Below, in pieces: positions 8,844 through 18,356 of a stretch of 54,227 nt of DNA (position 1 is its first letter; each line of letters begins with the position of its first letter). Source of the DNA: an uncultured Schlesneria sp. (lineage in GTDB: Bacteria; Planctomycetota; Planctomycetia; Planctomycetales; Planctomycetaceae); contig CAIVEI010000122.1 in assembly GCA_903904835.1 (NCBI GenBank), positions 1 to 54,227 on the forward strand, written 5' to 3'. Under the pieces are notes generated by a model. It did no database searches and was not told the DNA's origin. It saw nothing but the letters and a program-made list of their open reading frames with translations. Position numbers and translations under genes: made by a program.

Positions 8844-9589
8844 GATGGCCTTTCCTCGAGGGTTTGTTTCCAGCGTTGAGGAAACTGCTCCCAAGCACGT
8901 TGGTAGGTTTGTTCCAACGGAACGTTAATGTAATGTTCGGGTGTTAAAAACAATGGCATGTCCGGTAACACGCGATGAAGGCCAACAGGCTCAAAGTACG
9001 CCGTCGGTGCAAGGTCCGCTCGATAGGCAACGAGCGAATACGGTTCGTCGTCGGTGACACCTTGCGTCTCTTCGTAATAGGTTTTCCAAAACTCGGCGTG
9101 AATTCCTTGGGGATTACTGTTGCCAGGCGGATGGAGGTCGATGACCAGCAAGTGACAGCCATGCTCCAGCGCCGCTGCTAACTTTTCTAAAAAGGACGTC
9201 GTCGCGTGTGTTGAATGCTTATTTCCCGCAGAAACAATTTCAATGAATGCAACAGTTCGGTCTCCCGACACATGGTGAATTGCGATATGGTCGGCCTTCT
9301 CGGCATAAATACTTTTTTCTGTTTCGATTGTGTACCGGACTTGCGGTGGTTTTTCGGCAACCGCAAGTGCTCCGCGATTTGCTCCGATTCCAGCTGGTTT
9401 CCAGCCTGGATTTGCTGATTCGAGTGTCAAAACGTCAGGATGAGGACCGCCAGCTACCTGTTCGGCCAATGCGTAATAGTCCGCGGGCAAAAGCCCTCCG
9501 TTCAATGCACGGCTGAGTTCCGAAATCCACGAAAGGTGAAAATGGTGGAACGCTCCGTCAAACAGTCGTGTCCAATCGTGTACCGACAT
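8840..9589 (-). CDS. DUF4058-like protein within the microcompartment operon
   Basis: 249 residues from ATG at 9589 (start MSVHDWTRLFDG, the usual opening of this family; a TTG 30 bases upstream is less likely). Family blocks: FHHFHLSWISELSRALN (about 14-30), LLPADYYALAEQ (33-44) and IEIVSAGNK (about 116-124). DUF4058 proteins are frequent in planctomycetes and cyanobacteria and have no established biochemistry; the fold has been compared with nuclease-like cores, which I regard as unproven. It ends in an ATGA overlap with the dehydrogenase, so the two are translationally coupled, which ties it to the operon. Confidence 0.8.
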   Translation of the reverse strand: MSVHDWTRLFDGAFHHFHLSWISELSRALNGGLLPADYYALAEQVAGGPHPDVLTLESANPGWKPAGIGANRGALAVAEKPPQVRYTIETEKSIYAEKADHIAIHHVSGDRTVAFIEIVSAGNKHSTHATTSFLEKLAAALEHGCHLLVIDLHPPGNSNPQGIHAEFWKTYYEETQGVTDDEPYSLVAYRADLAPTAYFEPVGLHRVLPDMPLFLTPEHYINVPLEQTYQRAWEQFPQRWKQTLEERPS

Positions 9590-9675
9590 TTCGTCACACT
9601 GATTTCCAATAGTGATCAACCAGACTCGTTTTGAATTCTTTCTACTAATCCCTAGATCAATGCCAAACGCGAAGC

Positions 9676-10584
9676 CTACTTATTCATCGCGGCGAGTACT
9701 TGTTCGGTGATCAGCCTGACCAGCGATTCAGTGTCAACTTCCGGGCTTGCGGCTGGCTTGGCTTCCGGTGTTGTAACACCTGATTTTTGCCGTTCAAGAT
9801 AACCGGCATACTGAGGCGGTGGCTCAAACGCGATGGGTTCGAGCTTGTTCTCTTTATACCCATCTCGAAATGCCGTATTGCCGCAGAGATCGCAGTTCTC
9901 GACGTGGAATCGAGGATCGTCGAATCCGAGTTTCTTCTTCAGATCAAGCAACTCGACCGATTCGCGTTCGTTCAGGTAGGTCACCTTGCCTAACTGCTTG
10001 GCCAAAATCAGGATTCGGCAATAGGCATCGAGGATCTCAGTTTTCCAATACGCGTCTTCCAGCGATTTTCCAAACGTCACGGTTCCGTGATTCGTCAGGA
10101 TAATCGTGTTGGTTCCATTCCCCAGGAACGGAACAACGGTATTGGCAAAGGCATGTCCACCAGGTGTCTCATACGGGGCGATGGGAACTTCCCCCATGAA
10201 GACTTCGATCTCGGGGAGAATACATTGCGGGATCGGTTCGCGAGCGACTGCAAATGCCGTGGCATGTGGCGGATGGCAGTGAACAACAGCCTTCACGTCT
10301 GGGCGGTGTTTCATGATCGCCAGATGTAACAGAACTTCGCTGGTTCGCTTTCGCTTACCGGCGATCTGAACCCCCTCCATATCGACAGCGCAGATATCGT
10401 CGGGAGTCATGAAACCTTTGCAGATCATGGTCGGCGAGCAAAGGACTTCGTTTTCGCCGACGCGGATCGAAATGTTTCCGTCGTTGGCAGCAGCGAATCC
10501 CTTGTTGTAGACGCGACGGCCGATCTCACAGATCTCTTCTTTCAGCTTCCGATCATTAATCCCGGAATTCCATTGTGTGGACAT
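9676..10584 (-). CDS. Class II aldolase (fuculose/rhamnulose-phosphate type) with C-terminal encapsulation peptide
   Basis: 302 residues. Class II aldolase/adducin domain at about 10-235: AANDGNIS (32-39), the zinc ligands HCHPPH (102-107) and TNHGT (His166), and Glu83 in TSEVLLH. After a Pro/Ala linker (about 262-280) the last 20 residues, DTESLVRLITEQVLAAMNK, form an amphipathic helix like those that target cargo to microcompartment shells. A small cysteine pair (CDLCG) near residue 240 may bind metal. In PVM compartments this aldolase splits L-fuculose- or L-rhamnulose-1-phosphate into DHAP and lactaldehyde. AAGGAAA precedes the start. Confidence 0.92.
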   Translation of the reverse strand: MSTQWNSGINDRKLKEEICEIGRRVYNKGFAAANDGNISIRVGENEVLCSPTMICKGFMTPDDICAVDMEGVQIAGKRKRTSEVLLHLAIMKHRPDVKAVVHCHPPHATAFAVAREPIPQCILPEIEVFMGEVPIAPYETPGGHAFANTVVPFLGNGTNTIILTNHGTVTFGKSLEDAYWKTEILDAYCRILILAKQLGKVTYLNERESVELLDLKKKLGFDDPRFHVENCDLCGNTAFRDGYKENKLEPIAFEPPPQYAGYLERQKSGVTTPEAKPAASPEVDTESLVRLITEQVLAAMNK

Positions 10585-10616
10585 TTTTTGCGTTTCCTTT
10601 TCTCGTCAATCTTCGG

Positions 10617-10898
10617 TTATTCCACTTCGATCGTATCTAAAATACAGGCGTTGTAGGCGTCGAGCGGTTTGTAGTCGGGGGCAAACGGATTGGCCGCTTC
10701 ACCCCCTTCGCTGAAACCGATCTTTGAGCCGGGTGATGCTCCAAGTTCATCATAGACGATCACAGCTTCATCACGACCGGCAGGATCTCCCTTAAGTCCA
10801 GCGACGTTCAGCGGCACGACGACCAGCCACGTACCACCCGAGACGTTCGGGCTGCACCTGGACAATGTCACCTTTCCGATCACCTCGCCGACTCGCAT
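10617..10898 (-). CDS. BMC-P pentameric shell protein (EutN/CcmL family)
   Basis: 93 residues, the usual size for a vertex protein. It starts MRVGEVIGKVTLSR and contains LVVVPLN, the acidic VIVYDELGA segment and a C-terminal ILDTIEVE strand, all typical of the EutN/CcmL (PF03319) barrel. These pentamers cap the vertices of the icosahedral shell. It carries a somewhat longer loop (FSEGGEAANPFAPDYKP) than the other two BMC-P proteins here. AGGAAAG precedes the ATG, and the aldolase gene follows after 32 bases. Confidence 0.92.
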   Translation of the reverse strand: MRVGEVIGKVTLSRCSPNVSGGTWLVVVPLNVAGLKGDPAGRDEAVIVYDELGASPGSKIGFSEGGEAANPFAPDYKPLDAYNACILDTIEVE

Positions 10899-10940
10899 TC
10901 ACTTTCCTTTGATTCAATCAATCTTTCTTAAGCTGTTATT

Positions 10941-11747
10941 TCACAGGCCTGCTGGTGGCCGTGGTCGCGTTCCCGCACAGTCACGCAGCAGGTTTCTCAG
11001 TTCGATAAATGTCCGTCCAATCGGGCTGATACAGACAACGTTGGCACCAAGCGAACGCACCACCTGTTCCCATTGTTTTGGATTCTGCATCACAGCGGCA
11101 CGAACTCGATCGTTACGATTGGCTTTGCAGGCGATGAGCTCCGCTTGTTCTGTAAAGATCACCACACCTTCGCATTCGGCCGTACTTACCAGACTGGTTG
11201 CCAGGACTGCAGCTTCTAGTGGTTGACCGACGATTTCCACCTTCCAGCCATCTGCCAGTCGACGGAGCCCATCCTGCAACGATCGAACAGTTGGCGTGAC
11301 GGTTTGAAGAATGACTTGCCACTTGGCCCTTTGACCTCCTGCGACTCCACCCCCGGCTTTATCTTGTCGAGTCCAGGACGTCCGCTTGGAATTCAGCCAG
11401 TCGCGTGCTGACGGCGTCAAAATCGAATTCCGACCGATTCGCACGGATTGCCCGGCTCGCACTGTTTGCTCAAGAACATCTGCCGTAATGATCGGAACCA
11501 TCAGTTCGATTGCGGCTGGTTTGGCTGGAATCGAGGCGGGCGAAACAACAACGGGCGCGGCAGTAACAGGTGGAACCGATGATGTCATGACGGGATTCAC
11601 CGGCGTCGCCTGCGGCAATGATGGCGCTGGAACAGGTTGCGGCCTTACCTGAGGCGTACTGGCGGGACGTGCGGATGCCGGCTGAAGCTGAGCCAGCACA
11701 CTCGTCACGATCTCGTCAATCAGGGCCTGGTTCACTGTTCTGTCCAT
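10941..11747 (-). CDS. Microcompartment cargo candidate with N-terminal encapsulation helix and degenerate RpiB-like end
   Basis: 268 residues from ATG at 11747; this start places an encapsulation-type helix, VNQALIDEIVTSVLAQL, right at the N-terminus. An earlier ATG at 11834 would add 29 low-complexity residues and overlap the BMC-P gene upstream. A long Pro/Ala/Val linker (about 25-82) joins the helix to a C-terminal domain of about 180 residues. The last 60 residues contain RVRAAVMQNP, ANVVCISPIG and IELRNLLRD, which follow the pattern of the C-terminal half of RpiB/LacAB sugar-phosphate isomerases, but the catalytic-loop residues of RpiB are not obvious. It lies between two BMC-P genes. 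Function unknown; cargo or scaffold is inference. Confidence 0.75.
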   Translation of the reverse strand: MDRTVNQALIDEIVTSVLAQLQPASARPASTPQVRPQPVPAPSLPQATPVNPVMTSSVPPVTAAPVVVSPASIPAKPAAIELMVPIITADVLEQTVRAGQSVRIGRNSILTPSARDWLNSKRTSWTRQDKAGGGVAGGQRAKWQVILQTVTPTVRSLQDGLRRLADGWKVEIVGQPLEAAVLATSLVSTAECEGVVIFTEQAELIACKANRNDRVRAAVMQNPKQWEQVVRSLGANVVCISPIGRTFIELRNLLRDCAGTRPRPPAGL

Positions 11748-11806
11748 TTTTGCGTTAACGTCGTGTTCGTCTTTGTTTTCTTTTCCGTTCGTCCCATTAC
11801 CGGCAC

Positions 11807-12061
11807 TCAATCCACAATTCCCAGCACATGCCATCGAGCGGGGGTGTTGTCTGCCCCCACCATTTCCTTCGCCGTTTTTCCGTCTGACGAAATAATGACT
11901 GTGTCTCCTTTGCCCCCACCCTGATTGTCAATCACTAACTGCGGTGCACCGTCAGGATCTCCCTTGGGGCCAAGCGGCTGCACCAGCAGCATTCGCCACC
12001 CCTTAAGAGATGGATGTTTCACCGTCGACGTTGCTCGACCGACGACCTTAGCGAGTTGCAT
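11807..12061 (-). CDS. BMC-P pentameric shell protein (EutN/CcmL family)
   Basis: 84 residues. It starts MQLAKVVGRATSTVKHPSL and has LLVQPLGPKGDPDG, LVIDNQGGGKGDTVIISSDG and a final VLGIVD strand, a canonical EutN/CcmL barrel. It begins 9 bases after the aldehyde dehydrogenase stop, with the AAGGACC Shine-Dalgarno overlapping that stop codon. It is one of three distinct BMC-P paralogs in the operon; three such genes are normal for PVM loci and may occupy different vertices. Confidence 0.93.
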   Translation of the reverse strand: MQLAKVVGRATSTVKHPSLKGWRMLLVQPLGPKGDPDGAPQLVIDNQGGGKGDTVIISSDGKTAKEMVGADNTPARWHVLGIVD

Positions 12062-12070
12062 GATTGGTCC

Positions 12071-13483
12071 TTAAATCACTCGAAGATCATCAACAAGCAC
12101 ACATCGTCGTTGTCGGGTGAAGGTCATGGGGTTAGTCACCCCTTCGCCCGTTGGTGTCGCGATACTGAAACTCAAGTAGCCTTCACCGCCAAGCCCCAGC
12201 CCCGCCATCGATGGACCGTTCTTCACGAACAGTGTGGTATCCATTTCACGGCCCATGCGAGTCATGTGGCGGACGTTGCGAGAATGAATCAGGCTTGTGT
12301 GGCGGAAGCCATGCTCGAACTCCAACGCCAGTTCGACTCCATGCGAGAAATTCTTGCAGCGGACGAAGGGAACGAACGGCATCATTTGTTCTTCAGGAAC
12401 GAACGGATTGGTAGTGTCGGTCTCACCGTAAAGCAATTGCGTCGTGCCAGGAACTCGGACACCGATCAATTCGGCCAGCTTCGTTGCATCAAGGCCGACA
12501 AGGTCGCGATTGAGGTGATAATGATCGCCTGGTTTTGTCGGCGGCGAGAAAGCCAGTTTCGTCAAAGCGTCGATCTGCGATGAATTCAAACGATAGGCGT
12601 CATGGCGACTCATCGTTTCCAGCAGCGAATCAAAAATCTCCTCCACGGCGAAGACTTCTTTTTCACCGATGCACAACAGGTTGTTGTCATAGGCAGCCCC
12701 CTTAACGATCGAAGATGCGGTGTTTTCCAGGCAAGCCGTTTCATCGACAACGACAGGTGGATTACCTGGTCCGGCGACGATGGCCTTTTTGCGACTTTCC
12801 ATCGCAGCCCGGGCCACAGCAGGACCACCGGTCACACACAGCAAACGAACTCCGCGATGAGCGAAGATGGCTGCAGCGGTTTCAAGCGTTGGCTTCTCGA
12901 TGATCGTGACCAGATTTTCGAGGCCCGTCGCTTTGTAGATGGCTCGGTTAAAGCGGCGAACCCCTTCGCAAGCAATCCGGGCACCGCTCGGATGCGGATT
13001 CACGATCATCGTGTTTCCCCCCGCGATCATGTTGATAATGTTCCCCGCAAGCGTTGGCAGCGAATGCGTGACTGGCGTGATCGCGCCGATGACACCGAAC
13101 GGAGCGTATTCAGTGATCGACAGCCCGTGGTCGCCACTGACTGCGTCGGTCCGCATGAACTCGACACCAGGAACAAGCTTGATGATCTTCAGTTTTTCGA
13201 TTTTATGATCGAGTCGACCAATCTTGGTCTCTTCAAATTCCAGCCGACCTAATTCTTCGGCTTGCTCATCGCACATTTTACGTACGATTTCGATGACCGT
13301 GCTGCGAGCGGCCAAGGGAGACTCACTCAGCTTTTTGAACCCCTCGGTGGCGGCAGCGACGGCTTGATCGACCGACTGAAAAACCCCCAGGTCACCGTCC
13401 CGCTGAGGAGCTTTCGGCGACTTGCCTAACTGAGCGAGTACTTCTTGAACAACACTTCGAATTGTGTCGGCATTAGCTTGCAT
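12071..13483 (-). CDS. CoA-acylating aldehyde dehydrogenase with N-terminal encapsulation peptide
   Basis: 470 residues. The first 20 residues ([17 protein letters not shown]) form the encapsulation helix, followed by a short linker and the ALDH fold. Visible blocks: [15 protein letters not shown] (about 127-141), the [11 protein letters not shown] substrate region (156-166), [11 protein letters not shown], and catalytic Cys271 in [11 protein letters not shown]-terminal [14 protein letters not shown] is typical of the PduP/EutE group. The expected reaction is lactaldehyde (or propionaldehyde) plus CoA and NAD to the acyl-CoA, inside the shell. GGAAC lies upstream of the ATG. Confidence 0.93.
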   Translation of the reverse strand: MQANADTIRSVVQEVLAQLGKSPKAPQRDGDLGVFQSVDQAVAAATEGFKKLSESPLAARSTVIEIVRKMCDEQAEELGRLEFEETKIGRLDHKIEKLKIIKLVPGVEFMRTDAVSGDHGLSITEYAPFGVIGAITPVTHSLPTLAGNIINMIAGGNTMIVNPHPSGARIACEGVRRFNRAIYKATGLENLVTIIEKPTLETAAAIFAHRGVRLLCVTGGPAVARAAMESRKKAIVAGPGNPPVVVDETACLENTASSIVKGAAYDNNLLCIGEKEVFAVEEIFDSLLETMSRHDAYRLNSSQIDALTKLAFSPPTKPGDHYHLNRDLVGLDATKLAELIGVRVPGTTQLLYGETDTTNPFVPEEQMMPFVPFVRCKNFSHGVELALEFEHGFRHTSLIHSRNVRHMTRMGREMDTTLFVKNGPSMAGLGLGGEGYLSFSIATPTGEGVTNPMTFTRQRRCVLVDDLRVI

Positions 13484-13545
13484 GTCGTTTGTTCCATCTC
13501 TTATTGAACTGTCGCGAGAATGTCACGGTTGTGTTGTACGAAAAT

Positions 13546-14034
13546 TCAGAATGATGATCGCAGGTTTCGTTCGATCTCTTCGGCCCATTTCTCGAATCCG
13601 TGAACGGTCGGGAACATCATCCCCATCAATGCCAGCATGAATGCAGCAGTTGCCAGCGAAAACCATTGCCCGTTCAGGACGTACGCAATCAGATTGAATA
13701 ACGCGGCTCCTTGCAGTAGAGCCACACCGATAATCAGTTTTGTTTGAAACAGTTCTTCAAGTCGTTCCGCAATCGAGCCGGCTCGTTCATTTTTCAACGC
13801 TTTAAGCTGCGATTTGACAAATAGATCCGGAATAAATTGACGTACCGCAGTGACCTGTGCCGCAAATGCAAGGGCCAGATAGGCTAAGACCGGTACAGAT
13901 GACCTCACCTCACCGCCGACGATGGACGCAATAAAACCAAATACGATCAACCCAAACATGCAGCCGACAACGATGAGGCGACAGTTATTGATCGTTGAAG
14001 TGAGACGAGCATCATTCGAGAGTCGGCTGTTCAT
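13546..14034 (-). CDS. DUF2721-like integral membrane protein inside the microcompartment operon
   Basis: 162 residues. Hydrophobic segments lie at about 18-39, 46-62, 97-117 and 125-145; the central cytoplasmic part (KSQLKALKNERAGSIAERLEE) separates two helix pairs. Layout and length fit DUF2721, a family without assigned function. Its ATG overlaps the stop of the BMC-P gene by four bases (ATGA, 14031-14034), so it is translated with shell components although it must sit in a membrane. That makes it an odd but apparently integral member of the operon. Confidence 0.8.
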   Translation of the reverse strand: MNSRLSNDARLTSTINNCRLIVVGCMFGLIVFGFIASIVGGEVRSSVPVLAYLALAFAAQVTAVRQFIPDLFVKSQLKALKNERAGSIAERLEELFQTKLIIGVALLQGAALFNLIAYVLNGQWFSLATAAFMLALMGMMFPTVHGFEKWAEEIERNLRSSF

Positions 14035-14366
14035 CCAGGCCCCCCTTTGGCAGCATCAGCCTTCGCGTCGAAGACCGATCGTGATCCGAGATGCACGGAA
14101 TCGACGAGTCCGATGATGGCGCAGTCGATCGGCAGCGGTTTGGTCTGAGGCGTAAACCGGGCACTCGAACCCTGGACGATCAAGACAACTTCACCCTCGC
14201 CTGCTCCAACCGTATCGACGCAAATAAACGTCCGTCCTGTCGAAACAAGTCCCGACTGATCTTTCTCATTCACGCGCAATGGTTCTACGACGAGCAGTTT
14301 CTGGCCGACCATCGCGTCAACCTTCTGCGTCGAAACCACACTGCCTGTCACGCGTGCGAGAAACAT
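14031..14366 (-). CDS. BMC-P pentameric shell protein (EutN/CcmL family)
   Basis: 111 residues from ATG at 14366, chosen over an upstream frame start at 14435 because CAGGACG precedes it and MFLARVTGSVVST is the normal family start. Core blocks: KLLVVEPLRV, FICVDTVGAGEGEVVLIVQG and IDCAIIGLVDSV. About 20 additional residues (GSRSVFDAKADAAKGGPG) extend beyond the usual end, rich in Lys, Ala and Gly. The stop overlaps the DUF2721 start. Confidence 0.92.
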   Translation of the reverse strand: MFLARVTGSVVSTQKVDAMVGQKLLVVEPLRVNEKDQSGLVSTGRTFICVDTVGAGEGEVVLIVQGSSARFTPQTKPLPIDCAIIGLVDSVHLGSRSVFDAKADAAKGGPG

Positions 14367-14464
14367 GATTCGTCCTGTTGATATTCTACTGATCGATTCA
14401 GCAGATGCTCCTGTCGTCTTGCCTTGCTCCAGCAACGGAAGCGACCGGCACGAAGATCAAATTC

Positions 14465-15667
<1,203 letters not shown>

Positions 15668-15725
15668 GGTATCCTTTGCTGATCACGGTGATCACAAACG
15701 TCGACCCAGCGCTTTACAGCATCGA

Positions 15726-16136
15726 TCAGATGAATGCATCCAGCAAGCTCTTTTCAGGACGAGCGATGAGGTGGGCACTGACAAGTTCGCCGATCTTTGA
15801 CGCAGCAGCAGAACCGGCATCGACGGCGGCTCGTACCGAACCAACATCGCCCCGGATCACTGTTGTGACATAAGCGCCACCGATCTGAATCTGCTTGACC
15901 AAAGTGACGTTAGCGGCCTTAAGCATCGCGTCTGCAGCTTCGATCTGCGCGACGAGGCCCTTTGTTTCGATCATACCAATTGCTTCGTTCATGGAAGTCG
16001 TTCCGTTCTGCGGGAGAGGGTTTTCGGAAACCGATGCTGGCGGTTTTGCCAGGGCGGCGCGGGTCGGGGTCGTCGCGGATTTCGTTCGCCGAGGAGCGCG
16101 AACAACCGGCTCAGCGACACTTTTCTTTTTTGCCAC
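15726..16136 (-). CDS. BMC-H hexameric shell protein with basic N-terminal extension
   Basis: 136 residues from GTG at 16136, four bases after the stop of the other BMC-H gene. The BMC domain occupies residues 49-131 ([20 protein letters not shown], then [19 protein letters not shown]). Residues 1-48 are a Lys/Arg/Pro/Ala-rich extension ([16 protein letters not shown]) absent from standard BMC-H. An internal ATG at 15992, preceded by GGAAC, would give a standard 88-residue protein, so either or both starts could be used. If the extension is real it would project from the hexamer, perhaps contacting nucleic acid or other shell parts; this is inference. Confidence 0.88.
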   Translation of the reverse strand: MAKKKSVAEPVVRAPRRTKSATTPTRAALAKPPASVSENPLPQNGTTSMNEAIGMIETKGLVAQIEAADAMLKAANVTLVKQIQIGGAYVTTVIRGDVGSVRAAVDAGSAAASKIGELVSAHLIARPEKSLLDAFI

Positions 16137-16140
16137 AGGA

Positions 16141-16449
16141 TCAGTTCACACTGCTGCTGGCGCCTGACTTGGGCTTCGGCAGAACGGCTGCGAGTTCTTC
16201 GTGTGGTCGAGGAATGACCTGCACGCTGACGACTTCGCCGATCTTGCTGGCGGCCTGTGCCCCGGCATCAATGGCAGCCTTCACGGCAGCGACGTCGCCG
16301 ACAACGAATGCCGTCACCAGTCCGCTACCGACCTTTTCCCAACCTACCATCTGGACGTTGGCTGACTTGAGCATCGCATCGACGCCTTCGATCAAGCAGA
16401 CCAGGCCCTTGCATTCCAACATTCCGAGTGCTTCCATCGTCTTAGCCAT
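16141..16449 (-). CDS. BMC-H hexameric shell protein
   Basis: 102 residues. It opens [20 protein letters not shown] and includes AADAM-type [39 protein letters not shown] and the VIPRPHEEL end of the BMC domain (PF00936). It is probably the main facet protein. A short tail ([14 protein letters not shown]) follows. AAAGG lies 14 bases upstream of the ATG. It starts 57 bases after pduL. Confidence 0.95.
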   Translation of the reverse strand: MAKTMEALGMLECKGLVCLIEGVDAMLKSANVQMVGWEKVGSGLVTAFVVGDVAAVKAAIDAGAQAASKIGEVVSVQVIPRPHEELAAVLPKPKSGASSSVN

Positions 16450-16506
16450 CGTCGATTACCTTTGCAGTTCAGGGAGAGAAACGAATCACAGTTTTGATTT
16501 TTTAAA

Positions 16507-17211
16507 TTAATGCGTCTTACACGCGCATGAGTGAGGCTTAATCAATTCCACCGAAGTCGCCGCAGTCAGGTTGATCGCGTTCCCCTCGTCGGTGTCGAGG
16601 TGAACTTCCAGCTTCACTTTCGGGTCGCCACGGACAACCAGATCTTCTAACGTCGTCGTACAACCGGGTGAGACGACTCGTAAATGCATCATGTCGCCAC
16701 TTTTGACGCCGTAATATTCCATGTCGGCCGGCCCCATGTGAACGTGACGCATGGCCCGGATGACACCTGATTTCAATTCGACAACACCAACTGGCCCGAC
16801 CAGTACACACCCCGGTGTGTCATGATGATCTCCGCTGACGCGAACCGGAGTATCGATTCCCAGGGAAATCGAATCGGTGAAAGCCAGTTCCACTTGTGAT
16901 GGACGACAAGGACCGAGCACGCGGACTTCGGGCAACATACGCTTCCGAGGACCGACGACCATTACCGTCTGCTTCGCCGCGTAAAAGCCGTCCTGGTAAA
17001 GCCATTTCATCGGCTCGAGTTGAGCGCCCGGGCCATAAAGGATCTCGACGTGCTCTTGAGTCAGATGAACGTGCCGAGCCGAAATATTGACGAGCAATGG
17101 ATTACGCACAGGTGCGGCAACCGATTTCGGCGCTCCGGCGAAACCCATCTGCTTTTCCAGCACAGATCGAACGACTCGTTCAATGTCAGCCCGATTTAAC
17201 TCTGTCGGCAT
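16507..17211 (-). CDS. pduL: PduL-type phosphotransacylase with N-terminal encapsulation peptide
   Basis: 234 residues. The N-terminal helix [19 protein letters not shown] is a shell-targeting peptide; a Pro/Ala linker leads to the PduL domain. Zinc ligands are visible as ARHVHLTQ (46-52) and RHVHMGP (155-161), with the family blocks [13 protein letters not shown] and GNAINLTAA. It converts the acyl-CoA and phosphate to acyl-phosphate plus CoA, recycling CoA within the shell. The C-terminus (HSCACKTH) is rich in Cys and His. The start lies within the end of the deoR-type gene (16-base overlap), showing that the operon begins with the regulator. Confidence 0.93.
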   Translation of the reverse strand: MPTELNRADIERVVRSVLEKQMGFAGAPKSVAAPVRNPLLVNISARHVHLTQEHVEILYGPGAQLEPMKWLYQDGFYAAKQTVMVVGPRKRMLPEVRVLGPCRPSQVELAFTDSISLGIDTPVRVSGDHHDTPGCVLVGPVGVVELKSGVIRAMRHVHMGPADMEYYGVKSGDMMHLRVVSPGCTTTLEDLVVRGDPKVKLEVHLDTDEGNAINLTAATSVELIKPHSCACKTH

Positions 17212-17984
17212 TCAATCTTCTCCGTCGACGATACGTCGATGACCGTCAGTTCGACTCCAGCCTTCTTCACCACCTGTCGCCAGGTTTCACTCAAACCTGA
17301 ATCGACAATCATCCGCGTTGCACTCGACAACTCGCACAAGAACGTCAACGCAGATCGACCAAACTTACTGCTATCCGCTACGACCCAAACCTCTTCCGCC
17401 GCCTTAATCATCCGCCGTTCACATTCGACCAGTAATGAGTTGCTGTTAAACAACCCCTTCTCCGTGATGCCCCCGGCACTCATAATCACTCGAGGAACAT
17501 TCAGCTCCGCCAGTGACGCCTCCGCCAAAGGCCCCAAGGCGACGCCCGTCCGCGGATACAGGTATCCACCGATCAAAATCAATTCGACACTCGATTGCTG
17601 CGCCAATAGACTGGCAATCGGCAACGAGTTCGTCACAACTTGCAGGCGTTTGCCCACAAGATGCCTAGCCACTTCCAGCGTCGTGGTCCCCCCATCCAGC
17701 AAGATCGTTTCACCCGGTTGGATCAGATCCGCGACAGCTTTCCCAATCTTCTCTTTCTCTGTCGTTTCCCGACTTGTTCGCTCTTCAAACGGCGTTAATG
17801 ACTCGCCTGTATATGCTGCACCACCTCGAGTTCGTCGGATTTGACCGATTCCGTCAAGATATTCCAAATCCCGTCGCACCGTAGATTCACTCGCCCCAAG
17901 CTTATTAACAAGCTCTTGCAGAGACACAAACCCATGCTGCTCAATTAGTTGTAGTATTTCATCGCGTCTTTGATCGAGGATCAT
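17196..17984 (-). CDS. DeoR-family transcriptional regulator, first gene of the microcompartment operon
   Basis: 262 residues from ATG at 17984 (GGAAG lies 11 bases upstream; a TTG six bases earlier is less likely). The N-terminal winged helix has [24 protein letters not shown] in two parts at about 20-43, followed by RRTRGGA, the DeoR signature. The C-terminal DeoRC sugar-phosphate sensor domain includes [26 protein letters not shown], and [12 protein letters not shown]. DeoR regulators of this type usually repress sugar-phosphate operons until a phosphorylated intermediate binds. It overlaps pduL by 16 bases, which implies autoregulation with the operon. Confidence 0.92.
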   Translation of the reverse strand: MILDQRRDEILQLIEQHGFVSLQELVNKLGASESTVRRDLEYLDGIGQIRRTRGGAAYTGESLTPFEERTSRETTEKEKIGKAVADLIQPGETILLDGGTTTLEVARHLVGKRLQVVTNSLPIASLLAQQSSVELILIGGYLYPRTGVALGPLAEASLAELNVPRVIMSAGGITEKGLFNSNSLLVECERRMIKAAEEVWVVADSSKFGRSALTFLCELSSATRMIVDSGLSETWRQVVKKAGVELTVIDVSSTEKIECRQS

Positions 17985-18014
17985 AACCAAAGGCTCTTCC
18001 TTGACGAACGTTGG

Positions 18015-18073
18015 CTGAATTCCTCAGAGTTCAATGTATATTTCCTATTCTAACACTCGCCGTGACTGAATTC
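18015..18073. promoter_or_regulatory. Candidate paired operator for the DeoR-type regulator
   Basis: The octamer CTGAATTC occurs at 18015-18022 (in the leader) and 18066-18073 (overlapping the -35 box), 51 bases apart, close to five helical turns. Each is part of an imperfect CTGAATTCAG palindrome. The arrangement suits looping repression, but no experiment or wider motif search supports it. Confidence 0.3.
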
Positions 18074-18075
18074 AA
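18047..18075 (-). promoter_or_regulatory. Sigma-70-type promoter of the microcompartment operon
   Basis: On the minus strand TTGAAT (18070-18075) and TAGAAT (18047-18052) are separated by 17 bases. The distance from the -10 to the DeoR-gene ATG at 17984 gives a leader of roughly 55 bases. Sequence match only. Confidence 0.55.
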
Positions 18076-18305
18076 TCAAAACCCGTCAAATTCATTTAAC
18101 TGGCGACGGAATTCCAAGATTTCTCGGTCTGGATCGAAGAAGCAACGCCCGCGCATGGTGCCTTTCGATGCTGTCGACCAAACGGGAGGTGGCAGTTGAT
18201 GCCGAATCTGGCGAAGTTCCGTCGCCAAGAAATCCTGGTCAAAACAACCGACATATTTTACCCAAGCTGCCAAACCAGTGATCGTTTGGCTTTGTTGGAT
18301 TACAT

Positions 18306-18341
18306 GGGACTTACGGGACGTATAGGACCTACGGGACGAAG
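18306..18341. repeat. 9-bp tandem repeat, four units
   Basis: Units gggacttac, gggacgtat, aggacctac and gggacgaag follow one another with the consensus GGGACNTAY. It lies between the deoR-type gene and the 3' end of purN. No function is evident. Confidence 0.7.
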
Positions 18342-18356
18342 ATCGACCTTAGACGA

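Noticed and set aside
12602-13252. Plus-strand 216-residue ORF inside the aldehyde dehydrogenase gene
   Set aside because: Antisense shadow of a well-supported enzyme gene.
18076-18273. Minus-strand 65-residue ORF upstream of the DeoR-type gene
   Set aside because: It covers the promoter and operator region, has no family features and no good Shine-Dalgarno sequence.
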